From positions 62,001 through 126,000 of the forward strand of contig JALCQR010000005.1 in the NCBI GenBank assembly GCA_022651385.1: a stretch of 64,000 nucleotides of DNA. The letters run 5' to 3'. The notes under the pieces were generated by a model, which was given only the letters and a program-made list of their open reading frames with translations, was not told the DNA's origin and did not search any database. The DNA is from Clostridia bacterium (GTDB lineage: Bacteria > Bacillota > Clostridia > Lachnospirales > Anaerotignaceae). Within the stretch, counting starts at the first letter, position 1. Each line of letters begins with the position of its first letter. Made by a program: the position numbers and the translations under genes. Shown piece by piece: positions 53,465-62,267 of the stretch.

Positions 53465-53615
53465 AAAATGCGCTTAAAAGTAATAAAGACCGGCAGGACT
53501 CTGTCCCGCCAACCCTGCAAGCCTTTTAGTACCGCAAAGATATGCGGACGAGGCGGATTTTGCTTGCAAAATTACTGAAAGTGAAGGCTTGCACTAAACT
53601 TTAATAGGCTTCGCC
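53465..53615. repeat. Dispersed structured repeat, copy B
   Basis: Second copy of the 150-nt element at 27838. Arms: outer stem GCAAGCCTT (53517-53525) with AAGGCTTGC (53584-53592), hairpin CCGCA/TGCGG (53532-53547), hairpin GGC...GCC (53492-53510), and ATTTTG/CAAAAT. The GGC/GCC pair here is GAC/GTC in copy A, a base-pair-preserving change. Lies between the convergent FabK-like and DNA-glycosylase genes. Confidence 0.75.
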
Positions 53616-53644
53616 CAAATAATTATTTTACACTCATACATAAC

Positions 53645-54244
53645 TTACTGTTTAATTTTCTTTATTTTAACTGATATAAATTTATTATCCTTTGCCGTAA
53701 ACCTCCACGGGTAATCATTTGCTTCTTCGGAATACTGCACGTTTATTCTCTTTGAAGTTTCAATTTCCAAATCATCTCTATAGTCTTCCAAGTAAAGTTC
53801 ATCGCCGCATAAATCACAGCCGTAAAGACCTCTGTTTATGCCCATTGCATCACATAGCTTTCCTGGACCGCTTGTCAGCTTCTTTACATCATCGGTTTTG
53901 CGGCGTTTTTTCATTAACTCTATGCCTTCAATCGGCTCCAGAGCTCTGATAAGCACACATTCCGGATTGCCTTTTGTAGATGTCACAATATTAAAACAGC
54001 AGTACATTCCATATATAAGGTAGATATAGGCATATCCGCCTTCTTTATATTGTACTTTTGTCCTCTCGGACTTTCTGTTATTGTAAGAGTGGGCAGCTTT
54101 GTCAAAAGGCCCGATATAGCTTTCAGCCTCAACTATCATGCCTTTTGTTATGCCCTCCGGTGTCTTATGCACTAACATTTTGCCTATTAATTTTTTCGAG
54201 ATTTCAAGCGTGTCGCCTAAATAAAATTCTCTTTTTAGTTTCAT
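53645..54244 (-). CDS. 3-methyladenine DNA glycosylase (AAG/MPG family)
   Basis: Base-excision-repair enzyme (199 aa) that removes alkylated or deaminated purines. Signs: GKMLVHKTPEGITKGMIVEA, ESYIGPFDKAAHSYNNRKSE with the active-site Glu, GGYAYIYLIYGMYCCFNIVT and VLIRALEPIEGIELM, then LTSGPGKLCDAMGI. Typical length for the bacterial family. Lone gene with Shine-Dalgarno GGAG. Confidence 0.93.
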   Translation of the reverse strand: MKLKREFYLGDTLEISKKLIGKMLVHKTPEGITKGMIVEAESYIGPFDKAAHSYNNRKSERTKVQYKEGGYAYIYLIYGMYCCFNIVTSTKGNPECVLIRALEPIEGIELMKKRRKTDDVKKLTSGPGKLCDAMGINRGLYGCDLCGDELYLEDYRDDLEIETSKRINVQYSEEANDYPWRFTAKDNKFISVKIKKIKQ

Positions 54245-54258
54245 ATTAATTCTCCGTT

Positions 54259-54293
54259 ATACAAAAAAGCACTGCGGTAAAAATCCGCAGTGC
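54259..54293 (-). terminator. Terminator of IclR-IlvD operon
   Basis: Perfect arms GCACTGCGG (54269-54277) and CCGCAGTGC (54285-54293) with a six-T run on the minus strand, 13 nt after the dehydratase stop. Confidence 0.88.
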
Positions 54294-54305
54294 CCTTCTT
54301 CAATT

Positions 54306-55979
54306 TTATAAATCAATAATGGCACCTTTGTCGGCAGATGCTGCAACTTTTGCGTAAAGTCTCAGATAGCCTTCCGGAATTTCTTTTTCAGGTTTCTTCC
54401 AATTAGCCAGTCTTCTCTTGATTTCTTCATCGCTTACCTTAAGTTCAAGCTTGCCGTCTATAGCGTCGATATAAATCTCGTCTCCGTCTTCAACTATAGC
54501 GATTGGACCGCCTTCTGCAGCTTCAGGAGAAATATGGCCTACGAAGCAGCCGTTGTTTGTTCCTGAAAAACGTCCGTCTGTAATAAGAGCTGTTGAAAGG
54601 TTAAGTCCCATACCATAAAGGTATTTCATAGCTTTATACATTTCTCTCATTCCAGGTCCGCCTTTAGGTCCCTCGTAACGTATTACTACTACATTGCCCG
54701 GTTTGATTTCTCCGTTAAGTATAGCGGTTTCTGCATCTTCCTCGCAGTCGAATACTTTAGCCTTGCCTGTAAATCTTCTAAGTTCAGGAGCATAGGCACC
54801 AGGTTTTGTAATAGCCGTCTTAGGTGCAAGGTTACCTCTTAAAATTGCAAGTCCGCCTGTTTCACTGTAAGGATTGCTTCTGTCTCTAATAAGATCTTTA
54901 TTTTCCGGATATATAAACTTATACTTGCTAAGTGACTCCCCAAGTGTACAGCCGTTTACTGTCATGACCGATGTGTCAAGAATGTCGCCAAGTTTCTGCA
55001 TTACTCTCGGCATACCGCCTGCAAAGTAGAAATCTTCAAGGCTCCAGTGTGAAGCAGGATTTATTTTAGCAAGCTCAGGCGTTGTCTTGCTAATCTCGTC
55101 AAATGCATCCATAACATTCATGTCCTTAAGTCCGGCTTCAAGAGCAATGGCGCTTATATGAAGAGCTGCGTTTGTTGAGCCGCAGACTGCCATTACACAT
55201 TTAATTGCGTTTCTTACAGAAGCTTCCGTAATAATGTCTCTTGGCTTAATATCTTTCTTGCAAAGCTCAACTATCTTCATACCTGAGTTGTAAGCACATC
55301 TGAGTCTTTCAGCATATACGGCAGGTATTACAGCGCATCCTGTAAGTGACATACCAAGCGCTTCTGCAACACAGCACATTGTATTTGCCGTTCCGAAGAA
55401 TGAACATGAACCGCATCCAGGGCCGCATGCGTCAATAAGATTATCAAGCTCGTCCTGTGTAATTTTGCCGGCTGCAAGCATTCCCTTTGCCTCGTCAGGA
55501 GATGTGCCGTCTGATTTTCTGCCGTCAAAGAATATACCTCCAAGCATTGGTCCGCCGTTTACAAGAATAGCCGGAACATTAAGCCTTGCAGCAGCCATAA
55601 GCATGCCCGGAACAATCTTGTCGCATGAAGCAAGAAGAACAACAGCATCAAGCTGATGAGCCTGAACCATAATTTCAACCGAGTTACATACTATTTCTCT
55701 TGAAGGAAGTATATATTTCATACCTATATGTCCCTGAGCAACACCGTCGCAGGCTGCCATTACACCAAACTCACAGGCAACGCCGCCGGCTGCATAAATA
55801 CCTCTTTTTACATATTCGGCAACTTGTCTAAGATTGTAGTGTCCCGGAACAAGCTGATTCCATGAATTGGCTATACCTATTCTTGGTTTGTGTCCAAGCT
55901 CGTCTTCCGAATAGCCCATAGACTTAAAGTATCCCTTGCATGATAAATTCATAATTTCTTCACTGCGGTATTTTTCCAT
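54306..55979 (-). CDS. ilvD: Dihydroxy-acid dehydratase family protein (IlvD/Edd)
   Basis: Iron-sulfur dehydratase (557 aa). IlvD makes 2-oxo acids for valine, isoleucine and leucine; close paralogs act on sugar acids. Cluster cysteines are expected in ASCDKIVPGMLMAAARL and DACGPGCGSCSFFGTANTM. Other blocks: IGIANSWNQLVPGHYNLRQV, PSREIVCNSVEIMVQAHQLD, GPKGGPGMREMYKAMKYL and TDGRFSGTNNGCFVGHISPE. The N terminus lacks the common RSLLRATG-type opening of canonical IlvD. No other ilv genes are near, but an IclR regulator lies directly upstream, so a sugar-acid dehydratase is a real alternative. Confidence 0.85.
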   Translation of the reverse strand: MEKYRSEEIMNLSCKGYFKSMGYSEDELGHKPRIGIANSWNQLVPGHYNLRQVAEYVKRGIYAAGGVACEFGVMAACDGVAQGHIGMKYILPSREIVCNSVEIMVQAHQLDAVVLLASCDKIVPGMLMAAARLNVPAILVNGGPMLGGIFFDGRKSDGTSPDEAKGMLAAGKITQDELDNLIDACGPGCGSCSFFGTANTMCCVAEALGMSLTGCAVIPAVYAERLRCAYNSGMKIVELCKKDIKPRDIITEASVRNAIKCVMAVCGSTNAALHISAIALEAGLKDMNVMDAFDEISKTTPELAKINPASHWSLEDFYFAGGMPRVMQKLGDILDTSVMTVNGCTLGESLSKYKFIYPENKDLIRDRSNPYSETGGLAILRGNLAPKTAITKPGAYAPELRRFTGKAKVFDCEEDAETAILNGEIKPGNVVVIRYEGPKGGPGMREMYKAMKYLYGMGLNLSTALITDGRFSGTNNGCFVGHISPEAAEGGPIAIVEDGDEIYIDAIDGKLELKVSDEEIKRRLANWKKPEKEIPEGYLRLYAKVAASADKGAIIDL

Positions 55980-56018
55980 TTTGTTTCCTCCTTTAAATAA
56001 TAATACATCTTCGCATAT

Positions 56019-56777
56019 TTAAAGCATTAAGTTTTTGCTGATATTGCCTGCCGCATCTTTTAAAGACTTGACAAGAATATTAAAATCCAATTTTTTAATC
56101 CTGAAAATAGGTCCCGTAAGACTTATTGACGAAATAACGTTTTCGCCTCTGCCAAAAACCGGAACAGCCAAACAGCATATGCCAGTCTCAAATTCTTCAT
56201 CATCGAAAGCAAACCCTTGTTTTTTTACATTTTCAAGTTCAGATTCCAGCAAATCAATGTCTGTTATTGTATTTTCAGTTTTCTTTTCCATAGGTTTAGA
56301 TAATATTTTTTTTCTTTTTTCTTCAGACATATATGCCAAATATACTTTTCCGACACCGGTGCAGTATAATTCCTTTTTTGTTCCTATTCTTGTTTTAAGT
56401 GTAATTGAGCTTGTGGATTCGGTCTTGTCTATATAGACCACATATCCGTTTTCTTCAATTACGCATAAACATGTCTCCTGAAATTTATCGGAAATTTCCT
56501 GCATGAATTTGTGAGATGTTTTGGCAATAATATCATTCTGGCTTACAGCACTGCCCAAAGCAAGCACCTTTGGACCAAGATTATACTTAAGCGTTTCGCT
56601 GTCTTGGCGCAGATATCCAAGGTTATAAAGTGTGTTTATAAGACCAAATACCGTGCTTTTGCTTAGCTGAAGGGCTGCCGAAATTTCTTTAACACTCATC
56701 ATGCTGTTTGTTTCACCGAAAAGCTCCAATATAGCAAAAGCTCTTTCAACTGATTGTATGTTTTTCGTTTTGCCCAA
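56019..56777 (-). CDS. IclR-family transcriptional regulator
   Basis: Regulator (252 aa) with an N-terminal winged helix (SVERAFAILELFGETNSMMS, VKEISAALQLSKSTVFGLIN) and a C-terminal ligand domain (about 80-250, with TRIGTKKELYCTGVGKVYLA and GFAFDDEEFETGICCLAVPV). IclR proteins sense small carboxylates, sugar acids or aromatics. The start is TTG at 56777 after GAGG. It is followed by the dehydratase gene with a 39-nt gap on the same strand, so the pair is probably one operon. Confidence 0.9.
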   Translation of the reverse strand: MGKTKNIQSVERAFAILELFGETNSMMSVKEISAALQLSKSTVFGLINTLYNLGYLRQDSETLKYNLGPKVLALGSAVSQNDIIAKTSHKFMQEISDKFQETCLCVIEENGYVVYIDKTESTSSITLKTRIGTKKELYCTGVGKVYLAYMSEEKRKKILSKPMEKKTENTITDIDLLESELENVKKQGFAFDDEEFETGICCLAVPVFGRGENVISSISLTGPIFRIKKLDFNILVKSLKDAAGNISKNLML

Positions 56778-56892
56778 CTGCCTCAGCTCCGTTTATTCGA
56801 CATTATAGGATTCCGTTTTGAAATCCAGCTACATTCTATCAAAATCATATTGTAATGTCAACAGTATTGTTAAATAATTATCGCTGTTTAGC

Positions 56893-56936
56893 GAAAAAAA
56901 ACTGAACAAAAATACAATATGTATTTTGTTCAGTTT
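56893..56936 (-). terminator. Terminator of DUF445 gene
   Basis: AAACTGAACAAAA (from 56899) and TTTTGTTCAGTTT (to 56936) arms plus ATAC/GTAT, followed by eight T on the minus strand. A second tiny hairpin TCGCT/AGCGA lies at 56881-56894. Confidence 0.88.
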
Positions 56937-56969
56937 GTACTCATAAATATTAACTTTTATATAAACAAA

Positions 56970-58493
56970 TCAAAAAAGGCTTACAATTACCGGTACAAGT
57001 CCTATTACAAAGCCTAAAACACCGCCTATTGCGGTTATGGCCGAAAGCTCTTTTTTGGCAATGGATAAAATAAGTTTTTCCGTAAACTCCATACTGAATG
57101 AGTTTATTTTTTCCTCTACAACTCCGGACACACTAAAGGCCTCAATCATTTTCGGTGCTGCCCTTCTTACTAATGTACAGTAGCCTTTTTTAATTATTTT
57201 TTTAACCGATATAAAGTTATCAAGGCTAAAGTGTGCAGCAGGCACGGAAATTCTCAGCTTAAGCAAAGAGCATATTTTTTCATCAACTTTTTCAGGAGTA
57301 ATAACCTCAAGCAGCTTTGTAAAAATGCTGTCTGTAAGTGAAACACACAGGTCATATATTTTTTTATCAGCCGTCCCGTCAAAGTCTATAATATCAATTA
57401 TGGATTTTTGGGAATTGTCATTTATAAAATTAACTGCTCTCTGTGCAAAAAGTTCTATATTTTCTTCTTTACCCGCTTCGGAAACAATGAAAGACGTAAT
57501 CCTGTTTACCGTATTTTCCCTAATCTGTCCTGATACCATTGTAGCAACTGAGCCGACTGTGTTTTCAATAAATTTGTCAACTGCTTTGCCAATCTGCTCT
57601 TCTATTTCCGGCATGTTTATAGGGTCATTAAAATAATTTGTAATGCCCTCTATCACCTTCACATATACATCGTCAGGCTTAATAAACATCCCTACAAGCG
57701 GTCCTGTAAAGCTTGAAATAACATTTGCTATTTTCCCTTTTAAAAATTCCTCAACTTCCGGGTCATCAGTCATTGAAATCAAAGCATTTGCAGCCTCAGG
57801 AGCTTTTAAAGACAGATAATCCTTCAGTTCGTCAACTGTTGAGCAAGATACTATCTCGCTGATTTTGCGTTCATCTTCTTTAAGTGATGTTATAAAACTC
57901 CATACAGATTTTTCGACTGCACTGTTAACTATGCCTGATTCGGAAATGTCTTTAAAAGACGAAATCAGCATATTTTTTATATATTGCAGTATCTTTTCCA
58001 TAGGAAGGTCTTCTACTTTTTTATCAAGTATTTTTCTTATATTGCTGTTTAATATTTCGGAAACCGCAGTACGGCAGTTTTGAGAAGCCAGAAGCTCAGA
58101 CATTTTTTTACATATGACATCCGATGCCTGATTAGAAATCTCCTGCCATTTTTCACCGAATATTTTTTTTGCCACATCATCAACTTTTAGGTAGCTAAGC
58201 TTAACTTTGTCAAATCCGGCATCCATTAAATTGTCAATGCTTTCAAGCACATTTTCCTTAGTAAGGGATTCAATTATTGTGTCGCTTGTAAGAAGCTGTT
58301 CTCCTACAGCGTTTCCCAAAGCCTTGGCAATTCTGTCCTTTTCTTTAGGAATAAGCCCCGGGGTAAAGGGCAGTTTGCATCCAAATAACTTTTTTTCTTT
58401 ATAAGGCCTAAAAAGCATTTTTATAGCAAGCCAGTTTGTAAAATATCCTATTACAGCTCCGGCAATAGGTGTAATAATAAGTCCTGTATCCAT
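56970..58493 (-). CDS. DUF445 family membrane protein
   Basis: A 507-aa protein related to the YheB/DUF445 group. The N terminus has a hydrophobic helix with GAVIGYFTNWLAIKMLFRPY, then KKLFGCKLPFTPGLIPKEKD, both family hallmarks; residues 60-470 are long amphipathic helices; a last hydrophobic helix (GVLGFVIGLVPVIVSLF) ends the protein. It is probably anchored at both ends with the middle outside or inside the membrane. DUF445 proteins have no assigned reaction; some are linked to spores and septa in Bacillus, which is only suggestive. Confidence 0.85.
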   Translation of the reverse strand: MDTGLIITPIAGAVIGYFTNWLAIKMLFRPYKEKKLFGCKLPFTPGLIPKEKDRIAKALGNAVGEQLLTSDTIIESLTKENVLESIDNLMDAGFDKVKLSYLKVDDVAKKIFGEKWQEISNQASDVICKKMSELLASQNCRTAVSEILNSNIRKILDKKVEDLPMEKILQYIKNMLISSFKDISESGIVNSAVEKSVWSFITSLKEDERKISEIVSCSTVDELKDYLSLKAPEAANALISMTDDPEVEEFLKGKIANVISSFTGPLVGMFIKPDDVYVKVIEGITNYFNDPINMPEIEEQIGKAVDKFIENTVGSVATMVSGQIRENTVNRITSFIVSEAGKEENIELFAQRAVNFINDNSQKSIIDIIDFDGTADKKIYDLCVSLTDSIFTKLLEVITPEKVDEKICSLLKLRISVPAAHFSLDNFISVKKIIKKGYCTLVRRAAPKMIEAFSVSGVVEEKINSFSMEFTEKLILSIAKKELSAITAIGGVLGFVIGLVPVIVSLF

Positions 58494-58513
58494 ATGTCCT
58501 CCGCAAGTAAAAA

Positions 58514-58550
58514 TAAAAAAGCCCGCATTTTCACAAAAAAATACAGACTT
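58514..58550 (-). terminator. Terminator of rex
   Basis: AAGCCCGCATTTT (58519-58531) and AAAATACAGACTT (58538-58550) pair with several G-U pairs; a T-run follows on the minus strand. DUF445 starts at 58493, so the stem separates the two genes. Confidence 0.6.
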
Positions 58551-58559
58551 TCATTTTCC

Positions 58560-59231
58560 TCATTTATTGAAATCTTCGCTTTTGCTTTCATCCATTTCAA
58601 CTTTATTGATTTTATAAAGCAAAGTCATAAGGCTGTCGGTAAGATGTACGTTTTCGACAATAACGTCTTCAGGCATGTTAAGGTCGACATGAGAAAAATT
58701 CCACATTCCTTTAATTCCCCATGAAGCCAAATCGGAAGCAACCTTGCTTGCCTGTGAGCGAGGTAAAGTAAGTATCGCCACATCGACTTTGTTGCTTTTA
58801 ACATATTCTTCCATACGGTCAACATCGTATACCTCAACACCTCTTATTGTCATTCCAATAAGACGAGGGTTGACATCAAAAACCGCAGTAATTACAAAAC
58901 CTCTTTTTTCAAAGTTTGTGTAATTAACAAGTGCTTGTCCGATATTGCCGCCGCCAACAACTATCAGTCTGTAAATTCTGTCAAGTCCCAATATTTTTTT
59001 GATTTCGTTATATAGATACTCCACATTGTATCCATATCCCTGCTGTCCAAATCCGCCGAAATTATTTAAGTCCTGTCTGATTTGTGAAGCGGTTATATTC
59101 ATTTTAGAACTAAGCTCCTTAGAGGAGATTCTTGTTATATCGCTTTCAAGCAAATCGCCAAGGTATCTGTAATATCTCGGAAGCCTGTTTATAACAGCAC
59201 TTGAAATTTTCCTTTCATTATTATTACTCAT
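58560..59231 (-). CDS. rex: Redox-sensing transcriptional repressor Rex
   Basis: Repressor (223 aa) that leaves DNA when NADH/NAD+ rises. Residues 1-80 are a winged helix (VINRLPRYYRYLGDLLESDI and SSKEL...NITASQIRQDLNN FGG in order); residues 85-200 a Rossmann domain with IVVGGGNIGQALVNYTNFEK; the C-terminal helix (MTLLYKINKVEMDE) swaps between subunits. The ATG at 59231 has AAGGGGTGG upstream; the GTG at 59243 overlaps this site. A Rex box lies 2.4 kb away in front of the NuoE-NuoF hydrogenase operon. Confidence 0.96.
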   Translation of the reverse strand: MSNNNERKISSAVINRLPRYYRYLGDLLESDITRISSKELSSKMNITASQIRQDLNNFGGFGQQGYGYNVEYLYNEIKKILGLDRIYRLIVVGGGNIGQALVNYTNFEKRGFVITAVFDVNPRLIGMTIRGVEVYDVDRMEEYVKSNKVDVAILTLPRSQASKVASDLASWGIKGMWNFSHVDLNMPEDVIVENVHLTDSLMTLLYKINKVEMDESKSEDFNK

Positions 59232-59257
59232 TTTGTAAACCACCCCTTAATCAATTA

Positions 59258-59287
59258 AGTATAACACCTAAGTTATTTTTCTGTCAA
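59258..59287 (-). promoter_or_regulatory. Promoter of rex
   Basis: TTGACA (plus 59282-59287) and TATACT (59258-59263) with 18-nt spacing on the minus strand, just upstream of the rex start. Confidence 0.7.
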
Positions 59288-59478
59288 TGTTTAGTCTTTT
59301 AATTGCAGCCGTTTTCTGGTATTATTCTAAATATACAAAAAGCGTCAAAGACGCAAACTTTAAAAATCTACACATTTATATTTATTTTAACACAAAAATC
59401 GCAGATTTGAATGATTTTTTTTACATTTAAAGAAATTTTTAACATATAAAGAAACTTTTTTAATCGGAGGCACAAATT

Positions 59479-61398
59479 ATGATTTTTTCATGCAGTAATA
59501 TTCATAAAAGTTACGGCACAGAGGTGATACTTGAAAAGATCACATTTAATATAGAAGAAAGAGAAAAAGCTGCTATAGTCGGAGTAAACGGCGCCGGAAA
59601 GACAACTCTTTTTAAGATAATAACAGGTGAAATATCATCAGACAGCGGAGAAATATATCTAAAAAAAGGAATAAAGCTTGGATATTTAAGCCAGCATACG
59701 GTTTTTGAAGGAGAATCGACAATATATAACGAAATACTTAAGGTTTTCAGCCCTATTCTTGACATAGAAAAACGTTTGAGGGAAATGGAACAAAAAATGA
59801 GTTCTCTTTCTGGAAATGAGCTTGAAAAACATATGGAAAGCTATTCAAATCTCCAGCATGAGTTTGAGTTAAAAGACGGATATAGTTATAAAAGCCGAAT
59901 AAAAGGCGTTTTAAAAGGCCTTGGATTTTCAGAAAGCGATTATGACCGTCCGATAAAAGAGCTTTCAGGCGGTCAGAAAACACGTGTGTTTTTAGGCCGG
60001 CTTTTGCTTTCAAATCCTGAAATGCTTCTTCTTGACGAGCCGACAAACCACCTTGACATAGAATCCATATCGTGGCTCGAGGATTTCTTGAAAGGCTATA
60101 ACGGTGCAGTGATAATTATATCTCATGATAGATATTTTCTTGACAAAATTGTAACAAAAACAATAGAGATTGAGAACAAAAAATCGTATATTTATGAGGG
60201 AAACTATACATTTTATGCAAAACAAAAAGCTGTAAACCGCCAAATAGAAATGAATCATTTTGAGCAGCAGCAGCGTGAAATAAAACATCAGGAAGAAGTA
60301 ATAGCAAAGCTTCGCTCATTTAACAGAGAAAAATCAATTAAGAGAGCTGAAAGCCGTGAAAAGGCATTGGAAAAAATGGAGATTACAAGCCGTCCTGAAA
60401 ATCTTCCTGAAAAAATGCGCCTTACATTTACGCCAAAGATAACATCCGGAAATGATGTTTTGCATGTCGAAGGGCTTTCAAAGGCATTTACAAATAAACC
60501 TTTGTTTTCAAATGTAGATATTGATATAAAACGCGGTGAAAAAGTTGCTCTCATAGGTCCAAACGGCATAGGCAAAAGTACGCTTTTAAAAATACTTTTG
60601 GGAATTGAACACGCTGACAGCGGCACATACCGCCTCGGAACAAACGTAAATATAGGCTACTATGACCAAGAGCAGCATAATTTTGACGAAACAAAGACAA
60701 TATTTCAGGAAATATCTGACACATATCCTACTCTTACAAACGGCGAGATACGAAATATTCTTGCTGCATTTGTGTTTGAGGGCGACGATGTGTTTAAAGT
60801 AATATCCTCTTTAAGCGGCGGTGAAAGAGGACGTGTATCACTTGCAAAAATATTTTTGTCAAAGTCGAACTTTTTAATACTCGATGAGCCTACAAACCAT
60901 CTTGACATATACTCAAAGGAAATACTTGAGGACGCATTGAATAGATATGAAGGCACTGTTTTTTATATTTCCCATGACAGATATTTTATTAATAAAACTG
61001 CACAGAAAATATATGAATTGTCACCTACCGGAGCTCGGCTTTTTCTCGGAAACTATGACTATTATGTCGAAAAGAAAAATAATGAAGAGCGTGAAAAACA
61101 GCTTTTTGAGCAGCAGGCCGAAACAGAAAAACCGGCACAGTCACCTACCAGTACAAAACTTAGCTGGCAGGCACAAAAAGAGCAGCAGGCAAAGGACCGA
61201 AAACTTAAAAATAAGATAGAAAAAATTGAAAAAGAAATAGAAGAAGCAGACGAAAAAATATCTGGCTTTGATGAGCTTCTTGCAACCAATGAAATCGCAA
61301 CAGATTATACAAAAGCACAGGAAATATTCAAGCAGAAGGAAGAAACCCAAAAATACTTGGAGGAACTTTATGATAAGTGGGAAGAACTGCAAAGCTGA
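59479..61398 (+). CDS. ABC-F family ATPase
   Basis: Soluble protein with two ABC domains (639 aa) and no membrane part, so an ABC-F translation factor that acts on the ribosome E site. Domain 1: VGVNGAGKTTLFKIITG, LSGGQKTRVFLGRLLL, MLLLDEPTNHLD. The inter-domain linker (about 245-310) is rich in Arg, Lys and Gln. Domain 2: IGPNGIGKSTLLKILLG, LSGGERGRVSLAKIFL, FLILDEPTNHLD. Residues about 545-639 form a charged coiled coil like YdiF/Uup. It may be a housekeeping or an antibiotic-resistance ABC-F; sequence alone does not decide. GGAGG precedes the ATG. Confidence 0.93.
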   Translation: MIFSCSNIHKSYGTEVILEKITFNIEEREKAAIVGVNGAGKTTLFKIITGEISSDSGEIYLKKGIKLGYLSQHTVFEGESTIYNEILKVFSPILDIEKRLREMEQKMSSLSGNELEKHMESYSNLQHEFELKDGYSYKSRIKGVLKGLGFSESDYDRPIKELSGGQKTRVFLGRLLLSNPEMLLLDEPTNHLDIESISWLEDFLKGYNGAVIIISHDRYFLDKIVTKTIEIENKKSYIYEGNYTFYAKQKAVNRQIEMNHFEQQQREIKHQEEVIAKLRSFNREKSIKRAESREKALEKMEITSRPENLPEKMRLTFTPKITSGNDVLHVEGLSKAFTNKPLFSNVDIDIKRGEKVALIGPNGIGKSTLLKILLGIEHADSGTYRLGTNVNIGYYDQEQHNFDETKTIFQEISDTYPTLTNGEIRNILAAFVFEGDDVFKVISSLSGGERGRVSLAKIFLSKSNFLILDEPTNHLDIYSKEILEDALNRYEGTVFYISHDRYFINKTAQKIYELSPTGARLFLGNYDYYVEKKNNEEREKQLFEQQAETEKPAQSPTSTKLSWQAQKEQQAKDRKLKNKIEKIEKEIEEADEKISGFDELLATNEIATDYTKAQEIFKQKEETQKYLEELYDKWEELQS

Positions 61399-61601
61399 AA
61401 TAACTTATAACAAAAAAAATTTAATTACGGAAAAGTAACAAAATACAGGATTATAATGAAATTTATTTTATTGTAATCTGTTATATAAGTTTTGGTATAC
61501 ACATCATATGTCCGATTTTGTAAGGAAATCCGACATTAATGCAATAGTATGCAACATATAACATTGTATCAAAAAATGAACATTTTTTCTTTTATCATAC
61601 A
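61399..61601. other. Non-coding stretch upstream of hydrogenase operon promoter
   Basis: A+T-rich sequence after the ABC-F stop. No terminator, ORF or repeat was recognised. Confidence 0.4.
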
Positions 61602-61630
61602 TTGAAATGGTGCGTTTTATATGGTATTAT
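61602..61630 (+). promoter_or_regulatory. Promoter of nuoE-nuoF-type operon
   Basis: TTGAAA (61602-61607) and TATTAT (61625-61630) with 17-nt spacing; the start near 61637 places the Rex box in the initial transcribed region. Confidence 0.75.
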
Positions 61631-61649
61631 CGTATGAGTGGGAATTTAA

Positions 61650-61667
61650 TTGTTAAGGAAATAACAA
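61650..61667. promoter_or_regulatory. Rex operator
   Basis: TTGTTAAGGAAATAACAA matches the Rex consensus TTGTTAAnnnnTTAACAA with one mismatch. It lies just downstream of the promoter of the NADH-linked hydrogenase module, where Rex bound under low NADH would block transcription. Confidence 0.85.
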
Positions 61668-61736
61668 AACATAAACGTTTTTATTTTTAATACTCTGTCC
61701 CAGCTATAGACTTATAATAAAGAAGGAGATGTAAAA

Positions 61737-62267
61737 ATGAGTGAAATCTGCAATTGTGTACAGACTGAATCACAGGCACTTGCAAAAATGGGTATAGATA
61801 CTGCACTTCTTGAACCTATTCTTGAAGAATATGCGCCTGTTAAAGGAAGCCTTATAACTATTCTTCAGCATGCGCAGGATATATACGGTTATCTTCCAAT
61901 TGAGCTTTTAAATTATATTTCTCTTAGAACAGGCATCAAACCTGCAAAAATACTTGGCGTAGCTACATTTTATGCTCAGTTCAGGCTTGAGCCTATAGGC
62001 AAATATCTTGTAATGATATGTCAGGGAACCGCCTGTCACGTAAACGGTTCTGAAGCTATTCAGGCCGCTATATGCGAATATCTTGGTATAAAAGACGGCG
62101 AAACTACTCCGGATGGGCTTTTCACAATAAAAAGCGTTGCATGTCTTGGCTGCTGTTCCCTTTCACCGGTAATGATGATTAACGGCGAAGCATACGGAAC
62201 TCTTACACCAGCAAAGGCAAAAGATATTTTGTCCCAAATTAAGGCAAAGGAGGCTGAGGGCAAATGA
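61737..62267 (+). CDS. NuoE-like [2Fe-2S] subunit of NAD(H)-dependent hydrogenase
   Basis: Thioredoxin-like ferredoxin subunit (176 aa) of a NuoE/HydC type. An N-terminal helical part (SLITILQHAQDIYGYLPIEL, RTGIKPAKILGVATFYAQF) precedes the [2Fe-2S] site with four Cys: MICQGTACHVNGSE and VACLGCCSLSPVM. It relays electrons to the NuoF-like flavoprotein encoded next; the ATG of that gene overlaps this stop (ATGA). AGAAGGAGA precedes the ATG. Confidence 0.95.
   Translation: MSEICNCVQTESQALAKMGIDTALLEPILEEYAPVKGSLITILQHAQDIYGYLPIELLNYISLRTGIKPAKILGVATFYAQFRLEPIGKYLVMICQGTACHVNGSEAIQAAICEYLGIKDGETTPDGLFTIKSVACLGCCSLSPVMMINGEAYGTLTPAKAKDILSQIKAKEAEGK

Noticed and set aside
59330-59478. Attenuator or leader peptide controlling the ABC-F gene (hairpins GCGTC/GACGC and an A/T-rich stem with T-run near 59400-59425)
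   Set aside because: The stems are short and the T-run stem is only A/T pairs; no reading frame with a binding site precedes the gene, so antibiotic-induced attenuation cannot be supported.
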